Origin: Bacillota bacterium
GTDB lineage: Bacteria; Bacillota; Clostridia; Lachnospirales; Bianqueaceae
Length of the DNA: 60,179 nt
NCBI GenBank assembly: GCA_017620135.1
Contig: JAFZQZ010000031.1
Location: forward strand, 1-60,179
Reading direction: 5' to 3'
Position numbers and translations under genes: made by a program. This document shows, piece by piece, positions 40,465 to 51,011 of this stretch. Every line of letters begins with the position of its first letter. Position 1 is the first letter of the stretch. The notes beneath the pieces are model-generated. The model was not told the origin of the DNA. It did not search any database and worked only from the letters and a program-made list of their open reading frames with translations.

Positions 40465-42087
40465 TTATTCGCTGAAATCAGCATACATGAAATACCAGTA
40501 GCCGTACGGAGAATGCCACATACCGGTGATCTTGGAAGACTGCAGATAGAAGTCGGTATAGTAGGCAACCGGGACACAGCCGGCGGTTTCCATAAGGATA
40601 TCCTCAGCCTGATGCAGGGCGGCGGAACGCTCGTTCACATCCATGGTGGAACGGGAAATATCGATCGCGGCATCAAAGTCGGGGTTGTTGTACTTACCAT
40701 CGTTGTTGCCGTTGGAGGAGTACAGAAGTTCGATCATGTTGGAAGGATCGCTGTAGTCGCCTACCCAGCCGTTACGGGCGGCCATGTAGTCACCGGCACG
40801 GCGCATGGGAGTGAAGGACGCCCATTCAACGATCTCAACACTCATGTCGATACCGATCTGCTTCCAGGCCTGCTGGAGATACTCGGCGACAACTTTGTGG
40901 TAACCGGAATCGTTGGTGGAATAGGTGATCTTGATATCCAGATTGTCTTCGCTTCCGGAATATCCGGCTTCCTGCATAAGAGCCTTGGCTTCAGCAAGAT
41001 TGGCTTCGTAATCGGAGCTGATGTAGGGCTTGCCGCCATTGGCGTTCGCGTAGAAGTCACCGCCCGCGGGATCTGCCCAGCCGGGACCCATGAAGTTGTA
41101 AGCCGCGACATAGGTGCCCTGCATAATGGTGCCGGCCACATAATCACGGTCGATGGCAAGGCTCATGGCCTTACGGACACGCTCATCGTTGAAAGGCTCT
41201 TTGGTGCAGTTCAGGTTCAGATAATAGGTACCGATGATCGGATCGATATGGAACTCGGGATTGTTCATCAGGCTGGGGATCTCTTCGGTAGGAACGTCTT
41301 TGATGAAGAGAGCTTCGCCGGTCTGATAAGCGCTGTAGGAAGCGTTGGAGTCTTCGATCAGGAGCCATTTGATTCCATCCAGTTTGATGGCGTCTTTGTT
41401 CCAGTAGTTGGGGTTCTTCATGGTAACGATGTGGCTTCCGGGAACCCACTCGGTGATCATGAAGGGACCGTTGGAAACATAGGTGTCAGGACTGACAGCC
41501 CATGCATCGCCGTTCTTCTCGACAGTAGCCTTGTTGACAGGGCTCAGGGTAGCGAAAGCTGCCAGGCTCTCGAAGTACGGGCAGGCGGCGCTCAGTTTGA
41601 CCACGAAGGTCTGATCGTCGGGAGCGGAAACGCCCAGCTCGGAGGGAGCCATCTCGCCGGCAAAGACCGCGTCGAAGTTCTCGACAGGCCACAGAACGGT
41701 GTCAGCGTAGGGAGCTGCCGTCGCGGGATCCGCGACACGCTGCCAGCTGTAAACGAAGTCAGAAGCGGTGAAGGCAGAGCCGTCAGACCACTTCAGGCCT
41801 TTGCGCAGATGGAAGGTCCAGGTAAGACCGTCTTCGGAACTTTCCCATTTCTCAGCGCAGCCGGGAGCGATCGCACCGTTCTGGTCGACTGTCAGCAGGC
41901 ACTCAAAGGTGTGAAGCAGCATATTGCCGCCGTCCACAGCGCTGTTCAGCGCGGGATCCAGCGTTTCGGGATCCGGGCCGACCTGTACGTTCAGGATCTT
42001 GCCGCCGGACTTCGCACCGCCGGTGCAGGCAGTCATCAGCATGCAGCAGACAAGTGCCAGTGCGATCAGGATAAATGATTTTTTCAT
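40465..42087 (-). CDS. oppA: Oligopeptide ABC transporter substrate-binding lipoprotein
   Basis: 540 residues, family 5 solute-binding protein with lipobox MTAC (~Cys21). Core motifs are GPDPETLDPALNSAVDGGNM, LTWTFHLRKGLKWSDGSAFTASDFVYSW (cut here as LRKGLKWSDG) and VRKAMSLAIDRDYVA. Last gene of an operon with two permeases and two ATPases. AGGAGG lies five bases before the ATG, and a 78-base gap to oppF may allow separate, higher expression. Confidence 0.94.
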   Translation of the reverse strand: MKKSFILIALALVCCMLMTACTGGAKSGGKILNVQVGPDPETLDPALNSAVDGGNMLLHTFECLLTVDQNGAIAPGCAEKWESSEDGLTWTFHLRKGLKWSDGSAFTASDFVYSWQRVADPATAAPYADTVLWPVENFDAVFAGEMAPSELGVSAPDDQTFVVKLSAACPYFESLAAFATLSPVNKATVEKNGDAWAVSPDTYVSNGPFMITEWVPGSHIVTMKNPNYWNKDAIKLDGIKWLLIEDSNASYSAYQTGEALFIKDVPTEEIPSLMNNPEFHIDPIIGTYYLNLNCTKEPFNDERVRKAMSLAIDRDYVAGTIMQGTYVAAYNFMGPGWADPAGGDFYANANGGKPYISSDYEANLAEAKALMQEAGYSGSEDNLDIKITYSTNDSGYHKVVAEYLQQAWKQIGIDMSVEIVEWASFTPMRRAGDYMAARNGWVGDYSDPSNMIELLYSSNGNNDGKYNNPDFDAAIDISRSTMDVNERSAALHQAEDILMETAGCVPVAYYTDFYLQSSKITGMWHSPYGYWYFMYADFSE

Positions 42088-42165
42088 GTTTTCCTCCTAT
42101 AGGATATGTTTTATAATTTCCGTTCTTTCCTTTCGGATCGCTCGGATATTATCAATGGGACGTGG

Positions 42166-43172
<1,007 letters not shown>

Positions 43173-43176
<4 letters not shown>

Positions 43177-44177
43177 TCTTCCCCCTTTCCGGCTTCTTCA
43201 AATTCCGCTTTCTGGGTAAGCCAGCAGGCGGAATAGTGAATGTCGCTGAATTCATGATACGGCGGCATTTCCTTCAGGCAGATCTTCATGCACTGCGGGC
43301 ACCGGGGAGCAAAGGGGCATCCCGCGGGCGGATTCAGCATATCGACCGGAGTCCCTTCGATCGCGATCAGACGGCTGGATTCTTCCTCATACAGGTTCGG
43401 AACGCTTCGAAGGAGTCCCTTGGTATATTCGTGCTTTGTGTTATAGAAGATATCATCCGTCGTGCCGCACTCGATGACTTTGCCGGCATACATGACCGCG
43501 ATCCGGTCGCACATGGAGGAAACGATGCCCAGGTCATGGGTGATCAGAATGACCGCCATGCCGAGCTTGTTCTTCAGTTCCATGATCAGTTCGAGGATCT
43601 GGGCCTGAATGGTAACGTCCAGAGCGGTCGTAGGCTCATCGGCGATGAGCAGTTTCGGTTCACAGGCCAGAGCGATGGCGATCATGACCCTCTGGCGCAT
43701 ACCGCCTGAAAGTTCATGCGGATACTGTTTGATGCGCTTTTCCGGTTCGTTGATGCCGACCAGGCGCAGCAGCTCGATGGCACGCTCTTTGGCTTCCTGT
43801 TTGTTTTTTTCGGTGTGAAGGAGGATGGCCTCCTCGATCTGATTGCCGACGGTATAGACCGGGTTCAGGGAAGTCATGGGATCCTGGAAGATCATGGAGA
43901 CTTCCTTGCCGCGGATCTTGCGAAGTTCTTTTTCGTCCAGCGAGCCGATGTCATGTCCGTTGAAGATGACCTTGCCGCTGACGATGCGTCCCGGATCCGC
44001 CGTAATGCCCATGATGGCCGAGGCGGTAACGCTCTTGCCTGAACCGGATTCGCCGACTACGCCGAGGACTTCGCCCTCATCCAGAAAGAGGGAGACGTCG
44101 TTCAGGGCTTTGACTTCGCCGGCCGGTGTGAAGAAGCTTAAATGCAGGTTCTGGATATCTACGAGATGTTCGCTCAT
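43173..44177 (-). CDS. oppD: Oligopeptide ABC transporter ATP-binding protein OppD
   Basis: 334 residues. Walker [19 protein letters not shown]-loop [14 protein letters not shown], signature [16 protein letters not shown], Walker [15 protein letters not shown], and the C-terminal [15 protein letters not shown] cysteine motif. AGGAGG directly upstream of the ATG. Confidence 0.95.
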
Positions 44178-44187
44178 TTCCGCCTCC

Positions 44188-45228
44188 TTACTTCTTCATC
44201 TTGGGATCGAAGGCGTCCCGAAGGCCGTCGCCGAACAGGTTGAAGCTGAGGATGATCAGACTGATCAGAACAGCGGGAGCAACGAGCAGATACGGGTAAG
44301 TATTCATACCGTTGATGGCAGAGCTGGCCAAAGATCCAAGACTGGGCAGCGGTGCCGCAACGCCAAGACCAAGGAAAGAGAGGTAGCTTTCTGTAAAGAT
44401 GGACGACGGGATCTGCAGGGTCGTGGTAACGATCAATGTACCGATGCAGTTCGTCAGCAGATGCTTGCGGACGATCCGTCCGTTGCCGGCGCCCAGCGCA
44501 CGGGCGGCGGTCACGTATTCGCTTTCACGAAGGACCAGGACCTGGCTTCTTACGATACGGGCCATGCCGACCCAGTACAAAAGCGCGAAAACGATAAAGA
44601 TACTGACAAGGTTCGGGCCGACGGTATGGATCCAGTGGAAAGCAGCCTGTTCGGACAGCTGTTCCAGCGGCCGGCGGATCGCGAAGGAGATCAGAACGAT
44701 CAGGAGAACGTCGGGGATCGTGTAGATGATATCGACGATCCGCATCATGATGATATCGACCCATCCGCCGAAGAACGCGGCGATGGAACCATACAGCGCG
44801 CCGATAAACAGGATGATGGCGGCGGCGATCAGGCCGACCGTCAGGGAGATCCGGCTTCCGACCATGATACGCACCGCGTAATCACGGCCGAGCTTATCCG
44901 TACCGAGGAAATGCGGGAATACCTTCTCGCCGGCGTCGATCCGCGCCTGTTCCTCCTGGGAATAGGTCATGGGGCGCATGTTTTCTGCGCCTTTCTGCTG
45001 CTGTTCATAGGAATAGGGGTAGAAACTCGGAACGATAAAGGAAAAGAACATGATGATCACGATCACGACAAGGCTGACCATGGCTACTTTGTTCTTGACC
45101 AGTCTCCGGAGGCTGTCCTTCCAGAAGCCCACAGACTCGCGCATTACGACGAGTTCCTGTTTTTCTGCATCGGACGCGGGGAGGAAGTCCTCCGCTTTTA
45201 ACTGAAATGACAAGGGAAATCTTTTCAT
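44188..45228 (-). CDS. oppC: Oligopeptide ABC transporter permease OppC
   Basis: 346 residues, DppC/OppC type: a cytosolic N-terminal segment, one membrane helix (MVSLVVIVIIMFFSFIVPSF), an extracytoplasmic loop, then the permease core with EYVTAARALGAGNGRIVRKH as the EAA loop. Starts 13 bases after oppB. Confidence 0.94.
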   Translation of the reverse strand: MKRFPLSFQLKAEDFLPASDAEKQELVVMRESVGFWKDSLRRLVKNKVAMVSLVVIVIIMFFSFIVPSFYPYSYEQQQKGAENMRPMTYSQEEQARIDAGEKVFPHFLGTDKLGRDYAVRIMVGSRISLTVGLIAAAIILFIGALYGSIAAFFGGWVDIIMMRIVDIIYTIPDVLLIVLISFAIRRPLEQLSEQAAFHWIHTVGPNLVSIFIVFALLYWVGMARIVRSQVLVLRESEYVTAARALGAGNGRIVRKHLLTNCIGTLIVTTTLQIPSSIFTESYLSFLGLGVAAPLPSLGSLASSAINGMNTYPYLLVAPAVLISLIILSFNLFGDGLRDAFDPKMKK

Positions 45229-45241
45229 TCTTTCGCTCTCC

Positions 45242-46159
45242 TCACTTCAGGTTGATCCGGGGATCGATGATCTTGTAAACGATGTCTACCACGAAGTTGA
45301 TGAAGACCATAAGAGTCGCCAGGAAGATCGTGGTGCCCATGATCATCATATAGTCGCGGTTCGTAATGGAGCTGACGAACTCACCGCCCAGTCCGGGGAT
45401 CGTGAACACTTTCTCCACGATAAACGAACCGGTCAGTGTGTAGGCCATCATGGGGCCGACATAGGTCACGACCGGAAGGATCGCGTTACGCAGGGCGTGC
45501 TTGAACAGGCTGACTGTCTCGGAAACGCCTTTTGCCCGAGCCGTACGCATATAGTCCTGACCCAGTGCGTCCAGCATGGACGATCGCATCAGACGGACGA
45601 TGTAAGCGGTAGGATAGAAAGACAGCGCAAAGACCGGCATGATATAATTCTTCCACGACATGAGACCGACGGTCGGCAGCCAGCCCAGCTTAACACCGAA
45701 CAGATACATGGACAGCGAACAGACAACGAAACTCGGGACCGCGATACCGATCGTAGCGATCACGATAATGGTGCTGTCGGAAGCTTTGCCGCGGTTCAGG
45801 GCCGCGATACATCCTACCGGGATCCCGACGATCAGCGAAACAAGGACGGACAGACCGCCGACTTTCGCGGAGACCGGGAACTTCGTCAGGATGATATCGA
45901 TGACTTCTCTTCCGCGCTGCTTCAGCGACGGGCCGAAGTCTCCGTGCAGGATGTTCTTCATGTAAGTCAGATATTGAGTGAATAACGGCTGATCAAGGCC
46001 GAATTTTGCCTCCAGGGCTGCCTTGGCCTGCGGACTGATGGACTTTTCCGCCTCATACGGTCCGCCGGGGACGGCGTTCATAAGGAAAAAGGTCAGGGTC
46101 GCGACGATGAAAACCGTCAGGATCGCCATCACGAGCCGCTTGATGATATACTTCGTCAC
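45242..46159 (-). CDS. oppB: Oligopeptide ABC transporter permease OppB
   Basis: 305 residues, DppB/OppB type: N-terminal helix MAILTVFIVATLTFFLMNAV, NAVPGGP, GLDQPLFTQYLTYM and EAA loop YMRTARAKGVSETVSLFKHA. The start is a GTG at 46159 with GGAG nine bases upstream. First gene of the opp operon. Confidence 0.94.
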   Translation of the reverse strand: MTKYIIKRLVMAILTVFIVATLTFFLMNAVPGGPYEAEKSISPQAKAALEAKFGLDQPLFTQYLTYMKNILHGDFGPSLKQRGREVIDIILTKFPVSAKVGGLSVLVSLIVGIPVGCIAALNRGKASDSTIIVIATIGIAVPSFVVCSLSMYLFGVKLGWLPTVGLMSWKNYIMPVFALSFYPTAYIVRLMRSSMLDALGQDYMRTARAKGVSETVSLFKHALRNAILPVVTYVGPMMAYTLTGSFIVEKVFTIPGLGGEFVSSITNRDYMMIMGTTIFLATLMVFINFVVDIVYKIIDPRINLK

Positions 46160-46252
46160 TTACGTAAACTCCGTTTCTGGTAATATTTCAGCCCGGCTAT
46201 ACCGGGCACTTTGCCGCTTTACCGCGCTAGCGCATTTTTCAACGTGACAACT

Positions 46253-46281
46253 ATTTTATTACGGCAACGCGCTAAAGTCAA
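46253..46281 (-). promoter_or_regulatory. Promoter of the opp operon
   Basis: Minus strand TTGACT (46281-46276), 17 bases, TAAAAT (46258-46253). The leader downstream contains a GCGCTAGCGC palindrome and a GCCCGG-TATAG-CCGGGC hairpin before the GTG start, both candidate control elements. Confidence 0.75.
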
Positions 46282-46445
46282 GCTTTTTGCCTTCCGCCCC
46301 CTGCATTTCTGTAGATATATCCAGTTTTTGTGCATTTTCCAGCACTGTTTTGTAGAATATATATGTTTTTCAGCCGAACTGGTAAATCGCCCTGCTTTCT
46401 GATATACTCATCAGCAGAAAATCGTTCGTGGAAGGTGGTGTTTTT

Positions 46446-47396
46446 ATGTCACAGCGTCCTGATCTTGTTTGTATCGGTATGGCTCTGGTGGATTCGATCA
46501 TCAAGGGCTTTGATCCCGAGCCTATCTCCGCTTCCGGATACCGGGCTGTTTCCAGCACCTTAAGTGTCGGCGGCGAGGCCGTCAACGAAGCGATGGCCGC
46601 GGCCAAGCTCGGCACAAAGACCGCGATCCTCTGCGCTCTGGGCGAAGACGCAGCCGGGGATATGATCGCCGCTGCCTTATCCGGGTCCGGAGCAGACTGC
46701 AGCCGGATCGTCCGGTCAGCAGACCACCCCACACCCGTAACGACGATGTTCGTAAAAGACGACGGTTCCCGAAAATCCATTACCAACACGGCGCATCGCT
46801 ACAATTTCCATCCGGAAAAGAGGATCTCCCTGTTTTCGGACGCGCGGGCTATTGTCCTGGGATCGCTGTTCCGGGCTCCTTTCGACGATCCAGAGATCAT
46901 TCACGCGGTACTTTCCGCGGCGAAGGATGCCGGACAGATCGTGATCGCGGACACGAAACTTCCGAACTTCCGTTTTCTGTCACTGGACGATCTGAAGGAA
47001 AGTCTGCCGCTGATCGACTATATCACGCCCAACGAGGATGAAGCCCGGTATTTCTCCGGGAAAGAAGAGCCGGAGGAAATGGCGGACGTGTTCCTGTCCT
47101 ATGGGATCCGTAACGTGATCATCAAACTGGGCAGCAAAGGCTGCCTATATAAAAACAGGGAGGAATCTTTCTTCCTCCCTGCCTGTAAGATCCAGCCGGT
47201 CGACGCGACCGGCGCCGGTGATAACCTCGTGGCCGGCTTTGCCTGCGAGATCCTGCGAGGCGCCTCTCCCAGAGACGCGCTTCGTTTCGCGAACGCCTGC
47301 GGCGCGATCTGCACCACCGCCGTCGGCGCGGGTACCGCGCTCAAAAGCCGGGAGCAGGTACTGGCTTTCCTGGCCGATCAGGCATCGTCCGGTTGA
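46446..47396 (+). CDS. PfkB/ribokinase family carbohydrate kinase
   Basis: 316 residues. PfkB signature 1 region STLSVGGEAVNEAMAAAKLG and signature 2 DATGAGDNLVAGFACEILRG with the catalytic aspartate in GAGD. It would phosphorylate a sugar or nucleoside. Start ATG 46446 after GGAAGGTGG. Divergent from opp and convergent with the epimerase, with which it may share a sugar pathway. Confidence 0.92.
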   Translation: MSQRPDLVCIGMALVDSIIKGFDPEPISASGYRAVSSTLSVGGEAVNEAMAAAKLGTKTAILCALGEDAAGDMIAAALSGSGADCSRIVRSADHPTPVTTMFVKDDGSRKSITNTAHRYNFHPEKRISLFSDARAIVLGSLFRAPFDDPEIIHAVLSAAKDAGQIVIADTKLPNFRFLSLDDLKESLPLIDYITPNEDEARYFSGKEEPEEMADVFLSYGIRNVIIKLGSKGCLYKNREESFFLPACKIQPVDATGAGDNLVAGFACEILRGASPRDALRFANACGAICTTAVGAGTALKSREQVLAFLADQASSG

Positions 47397-47418
47397 TCAT
47401 TATATCCGGACTAAGCAA

Positions 47419-48360
47419 TCATTTAGTCATTTCAAGCAGCTGACGAAGGTTCTTCAGGCTGATCTCGCTGGCGAGGCGCGGATCTTCCATGCCTTCGAAC
47501 TCGATCAGAACATCGCCGTCGAACCCTGAGCGGTTGATCAGGGTGATGATCTCTTTCATGGGCAGATCGCCGTGACCGACGATGGCGCCGCGCAGATACC
47601 GGCCGTGTTTGGTTGGCATCCAGCTGCCGTTGCCGAGGATGCCCGGGTCGGAGGTCGCCTGATAGCCTTCTTTGTATTTCGCGCCGATCACGTAAGGATC
47701 GGTACGGATGTAGAAATCTTTAATATGGATCTCTTTCGCGTAGGGGAGCAGGTCGCGCGCACAGTCGAGCGCGTCCTCGTCGACGCATACGGTGTTGCCG
47801 ATGTCCAGGGTGACGCCGTAATTCGGATGGTCAACAGCACGTACGAGCTTGCCCACACGGTCAGCGCCGTTCATAAGTGTGCCGTGGTTTTCTACGGTGA
47901 GCATGATGCCGTACTGGGCAGCGTAGTCGGCCATTTCGCGGGCGACGTTCACGCAGCGCTCAAAGATGCGGTCAAAAGCTTCGATACCGGTATCGTCCTT
48001 GCCTACCATCACCCGGACGAGATCGATGCGGATGAGCGGGGCGCCCAGAAGGTGGGCCAGATCGATCTCACTGAAGACATACTGACGCATGCCCTGATAC
48101 ATGGGCCCTTCCGCTCTTCCGATATCCGAACCGCAGCTGTACGCACCGATCGGAACGTCGTATTTATCCGAATATTCCCTGAGCTTCATGGCCATCTCCG
48201 GGATATACCGGTGATCGGGCGTATGGAGCGGAACGACGAAGTTCGCGATCTCCGTGGATTCACATCCCTGGGCTTTCATGAAAGCGAAAGCTTCCTCCAC
48301 ACTCATCTGACCTTTTCGGATGTCATTGAATAAACTGTAGATACTGAGACCTGTGCGCAT
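47419..48360 (-). CDS. Sugar phosphate isomerase/epimerase (TIM barrel)
   Basis: 313 residues of the xylose-isomerase-like superfamily: GCESTEIANF, LIRIDLVRVMVG, GIMLTVENHGTLM, YGVTLDIGNTVCVDED, EIHIKDFYIRT and VLIEFEGMED supply the metal-binding acidic residues. Third gene of SDR-HAD-epimerase. Substrate not known. Confidence 0.87.
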   Translation of the reverse strand: MRTGLSIYSLFNDIRKGQMSVEEAFAFMKAQGCESTEIANFVVPLHTPDHRYIPEMAMKLREYSDKYDVPIGAYSCGSDIGRAEGPMYQGMRQYVFSEIDLAHLLGAPLIRIDLVRVMVGKDDTGIEAFDRIFERCVNVAREMADYAAQYGIMLTVENHGTLMNGADRVGKLVRAVDHPNYGVTLDIGNTVCVDEDALDCARDLLPYAKEIHIKDFYIRTDPYVIGAKYKEGYQATSDPGILGNGSWMPTKHGRYLRGAIVGHGDLPMKEIITLINRSGFDGDVLIEFEGMEDPRLASEISLKNLRQLLEMTK

Positions 48361-48376
48361 AGGGCTCCTCCTCTTG

Positions 48377-49195
48377 TTATGGATAGATCACATGGCTTTC
48401 CAGCCAACGGGCAACGCCATCCTCATCGTTGGACTTGATGACGGAAGTGGCGGCTTTTTTCAGTTCGGAACACGCGTTTTCGACCGCGTAGGCTTCGTCC
48501 GCGATCTGAAACATGTCCAGATCGTTGATGGCGTCGCCAAAGACGACGAGCCTGTCGCAGCCCAGCAGTTTTTTCAGCTGCAGGATGGCGCGCGACTTGG
48601 ACGCGTTCAGGGGCATGATCTCCAGCCACTGGTCACCGGAATAGATGTCGCGCTGATAAACGCAGTGATACCGATCTTTGTATTTTTCGTGGAAGGGTCC
48701 GAGCTTTTCCGGCGAATCGATGCAGGTGATATAGAAGATGTCGCCTTCCAGGAGAGCCGCCAGCCCTGCGATCGGCCGGTCGCGGCTGTCGCCGGCGCGG
48801 GAAAGGACAAAGTCCCTCGTAGGCTGGTTGATCTCATCCGCCAGATAGGAGAACTTCTCTTCTCCTTCCACAAATCCGTATACGATAGGCCGGATCCCGG
48901 CACTGATCAGTTCCAGGATCAGCGCTGCCGCGTCCGACTGAACGAAAAAGTTTTCCAGTAGCATCTCGCCGGTGGCGTTGTCCTTGATAAAAGCGCCGTT
49001 GTAGACGATGAGCGGGAACGCGGCGGTCATGCCGGCCGTGACTTTGTGCGCGGTGTTGTAGGATCGGGCCGTCGCGTAGGAAAAGAGCATTCCCTGCTCC
49101 ACCAGGCGGTTGATCGTCCGGTTGGTGTAGGCAGAAGTCTTCTGATCCGAACGCAGAAGCGTGCCGTCGAGGTCGGATACATAGAGAGTTTTCAT
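48377..49195 (-). CDS. Cof-type HAD hydrolase
   Basis: 272 residues. HAD motif I LYVSDLDGTLLRSDQ, C2 cap in the middle, motif III lysine near SKSRAIL, motif IV VVFGDAINDLDMF. A phosphatase for a sugar phosphate or nucleotide, the usual role of Cof-type proteins. Between the SDR (24 bases) and the epimerase (16 bases). Confidence 0.93.
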   Translation of the reverse strand: MKTLYVSDLDGTLLRSDQKTSAYTNRTINRLVEQGMLFSYATARSYNTAHKVTAGMTAAFPLIVYNGAFIKDNATGEMLLENFFVQSDAAALILELISAGIRPIVYGFVEGEEKFSYLADEINQPTRDFVLSRAGDSRDRPIAGLAALLEGDIFYITCIDSPEKLGPFHEKYKDRYHCVYQRDIYSGDQWLEIMPLNASKSRAILQLKKLLGCDRLVVFGDAINDLDMFQIADEAYAVENACSELKKAATSVIKSNDEDGVARWLESHVIYP

Positions 49196-49219
49196 AAATT
49201 GTCGTCCGGTTGATAAAGA

Positions 49220-49996
49220 TCAGAAGCAGGTGAAAGCGCCGTCGATGATGAAATCGGAGCCGGTCGTGAACGTGCTGGTGTCGCCGGCGAGGTAAACGCA
49301 GATGGATTCCAGTTCTTCCGGCTTGCCAAGCCGGCCGAGCGGCGCCATCTCGTTCCATTTCGCGATGAGCGGCTGCAGATGCGGGCTGCTGAGCGTCAGG
49401 TCGGTGCCGATGTAGCCGGGGCTGATGCTGTTGACGCGCACGCCGCGTTTCGCCCATTCGATGGCCAGGGATTTGGTCAGCTGGATGACTCCGGCTTTTG
49501 AGGCATTGTAGGCGCACTGCGGCTGCGGGACATTCACGATGTGGGCCGACATGGACGCGGTGTTGATGATGGACCCGCCGCCATGCGCCAGCATGTATTT
49601 GCCGGCCTCGATATCCGTAAGGAATACGCCGTTCAGGTTGATGTTCAGAACTTTCAGCCACTGTTCGTAGGTCATTTCTTCGGCCGGCGCGTTGATGCAG
49701 ATGCCGGCGTTCGCGTGGCAGAAGTCGAGCCGGCCGAGCTTTTCAACGACTTCCTGCACCATGGCCGCGACCTGGCTTGGATCGGTACAGTCACACTGGA
49801 TGGCAATGACTTTTCTTCCGGTAGCTTCCGCGATCTCGGCGGCCGTTTTCTCGGCGGTCTCGAAGTCCAGATCGACGATGGCGACATCCGCGCCTGCTTC
49901 CGCAAAACCGGTAGCGGTGCATTTTCCGATGCCTCTCGCGCCTCCCGTGACAAACCCACACTTCCCGTCCAGTCTCATAGCTTCAATGATTCCCAT
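49220..49996 (-). CDS. Short-chain dehydrogenase/reductase
   Basis: 258 residues. Cofactor motif VTGGARGIGKCTATGFAEAG, acidic D after beta2 (VDLDFE) favouring NAD, NANAG-like HANAGIC, catalytic serine in NTASMSAH, and YNASK (YxxxK). Typical of sugar or polyol SDRs. AGGAGG upstream. First gene after the 50036 terminator. Confidence 0.92.
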   Translation of the reverse strand: MGIIEAMRLDGKCGFVTGGARGIGKCTATGFAEAGADVAIVDLDFETAEKTAAEIAEATGRKVIAIQCDCTDPSQVAAMVQEVVEKLGRLDFCHANAGICINAPAEEMTYEQWLKVLNINLNGVFLTDIEAGKYMLAHGGGSIINTASMSAHIVNVPQPQCAYNASKAGVIQLTKSLAIEWAKRGVRVNSISPGYIGTDLTLSSPHLQPLIAKWNEMAPLGRLGKPEELESICVYLAGDTSTFTTGSDFIIDGAFTCF

Positions 49997-50035
49997 AGCT
50001 TCCTCCTGCAGATTTGATCATAATTCTTCTCTTTT

Positions 50036-50066
50036 ACTGAAAAACCGGACGATGTCGTCCGGTTAT
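50036..50066 (-). terminator. Terminator after desulfoferrodoxin gene
   Basis: ACCGGACGA-CA-TCGTCCGGT perfect stem followed on the minus strand by TTTTT; on the plus strand a T run also follows. It separates the glycyl-radical operon from SDR-HAD-epimerase. Confidence 0.88.
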
Positions 50067-50071
50067 CTTTT

Positions 50072-50446
50072 TTATGCTTTCCAGAGGCTGTGCAGGTTGC
50101 AGTAGGCATAAACAGCCTGGACTTCATCTCCTGGAAGGATGGCGAAGTCGGCCTTCGGAGCCTCGCCGGGCTGAAGAGCCTTGCGCTGGTTGCCGAATTT
50201 CGTCTGAAGGGAGATCCACTCAATATAGTGCTCAGGGATCATGGGATGTTCTACAGAACCGACGGTAACACTCACGATATTGTCTTTAACTTCATAGACA
50301 GGAACATGTTTTTCCACGGACGCATCGGTGGTGCCGGGAATGATCTCTTCCATGGGTTTGCCGCAGCACATGATGGGGCAGCCTTTTTTCTTGACGATAG
50401 CGACCATCTGACCGCAGACGGAGCAGCGATAGAATTTCATTTCCAT
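50072..50446 (-). CDS. dfx: Desulfoferrodoxin (superoxide reductase)
   Basis: 124 residues. N-terminal desulforedoxin-like Fe site (FYRCSVCGQ, CPIMCCGKPM) followed by the superoxide-reductase domain with H ligands in EKHVPVYE and GSVEHPMIPEHYIEWI and the C-terminal CNLHSLW (cysteine and histidine ligands). Reduces superoxide to peroxide in anaerobes. AAGGAGG fixes the ATG at 50446. Being placed with an oxygen-sensitive glycyl-radical enzyme is sensible. Confidence 0.96.
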   Translation of the reverse strand: MEMKFYRCSVCGQMVAIVKKKGCPIMCCGKPMEEIIPGTTDASVEKHVPVYEVKDNIVSVTVGSVEHPMIPEHYIEWISLQTKFGNQRKALQPGEAPKADFAILPGDEVQAVYAYCNLHSLWKA

Positions 50447-50536
50447 GAGTATTTCCTCCTTATGATGTGGGTTTATATTATTGTACCTGAAATCAGGCAT
50501 AAAATCCAGTGGGAAAGCTGCCAAACCAGACTCGTT

Positions 50537-50995
50537 TTATTTTAACGACTGAATATAGATCTGGCAGGGATTGGCCTCGTCCCAAAGGAGCGGGAAGATC
50601 TCCAGTTCCTTGAATCCGACGCTCTGATAGAAACGGTTGGTCCGGTCGTAATCTTCATAATAGCCCATGGCGACCGTCTTGACCTGCATGAACTCATACC
50701 CGGCGGCTACCGCGAAGGCTTTCGCGGCTTCAAACAGTTCTCTTCCCAGTCCGTGACGGTGATATTCCTGTTTGACGCCCATGACCGCCAGCTCAACGGT
50801 GGCTTTCCCGGTCTCCTTCAGGCAAAGGAATCCGACGGCCTCTTCCCCTTCCATCGCGGCGAAAAAGTCCCATCCCTGGCTTTCGCGGATATAGTATTCC
50901 CGGGATTCTTCCACGCCGAACCAGTCCTGAAGCGCTTCCAGGACGTCTCTGGCTATCTGTGCTTTCCTTGCGGGATCAGTGATTTTCTGAATCAT
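50537..50995 (-). CDS. GNAT family N-acetyltransferase
   Basis: 152 residues. Acetyl-CoA loop QEYHRHGLGRELFEAAKAFA, C-terminal RTNRFYQSVGFKELEIFPLL and LWDEANPCQIYI. Substrate unknown. ATG 50995 has GGAGG nine bases upstream; the longer frame to 51064 overlaps the ROK gene. Confidence 0.88.
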   Translation of the reverse strand: MIQKITDPARKAQIARDVLEALQDWFGVEESREYYIRESQGWDFFAAMEGEEAVGFLCLKETGKATVELAVMGVKQEYHRHGLGRELFEAAKAFAVAAGYEFMQVKTVAMGYYEDYDRTNRFYQSVGFKELEIFPLLWDEANPCQIYIQSLK

Positions 50996-51011
50996 CTGAT
51001 GATACCTCCGA

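Noticed and set aside
40513-42078. 521-codon plus-strand ORF opposite oppA
   Set aside because: Shadow of a clear lipoprotein gene; no ribosome binding site or motifs.
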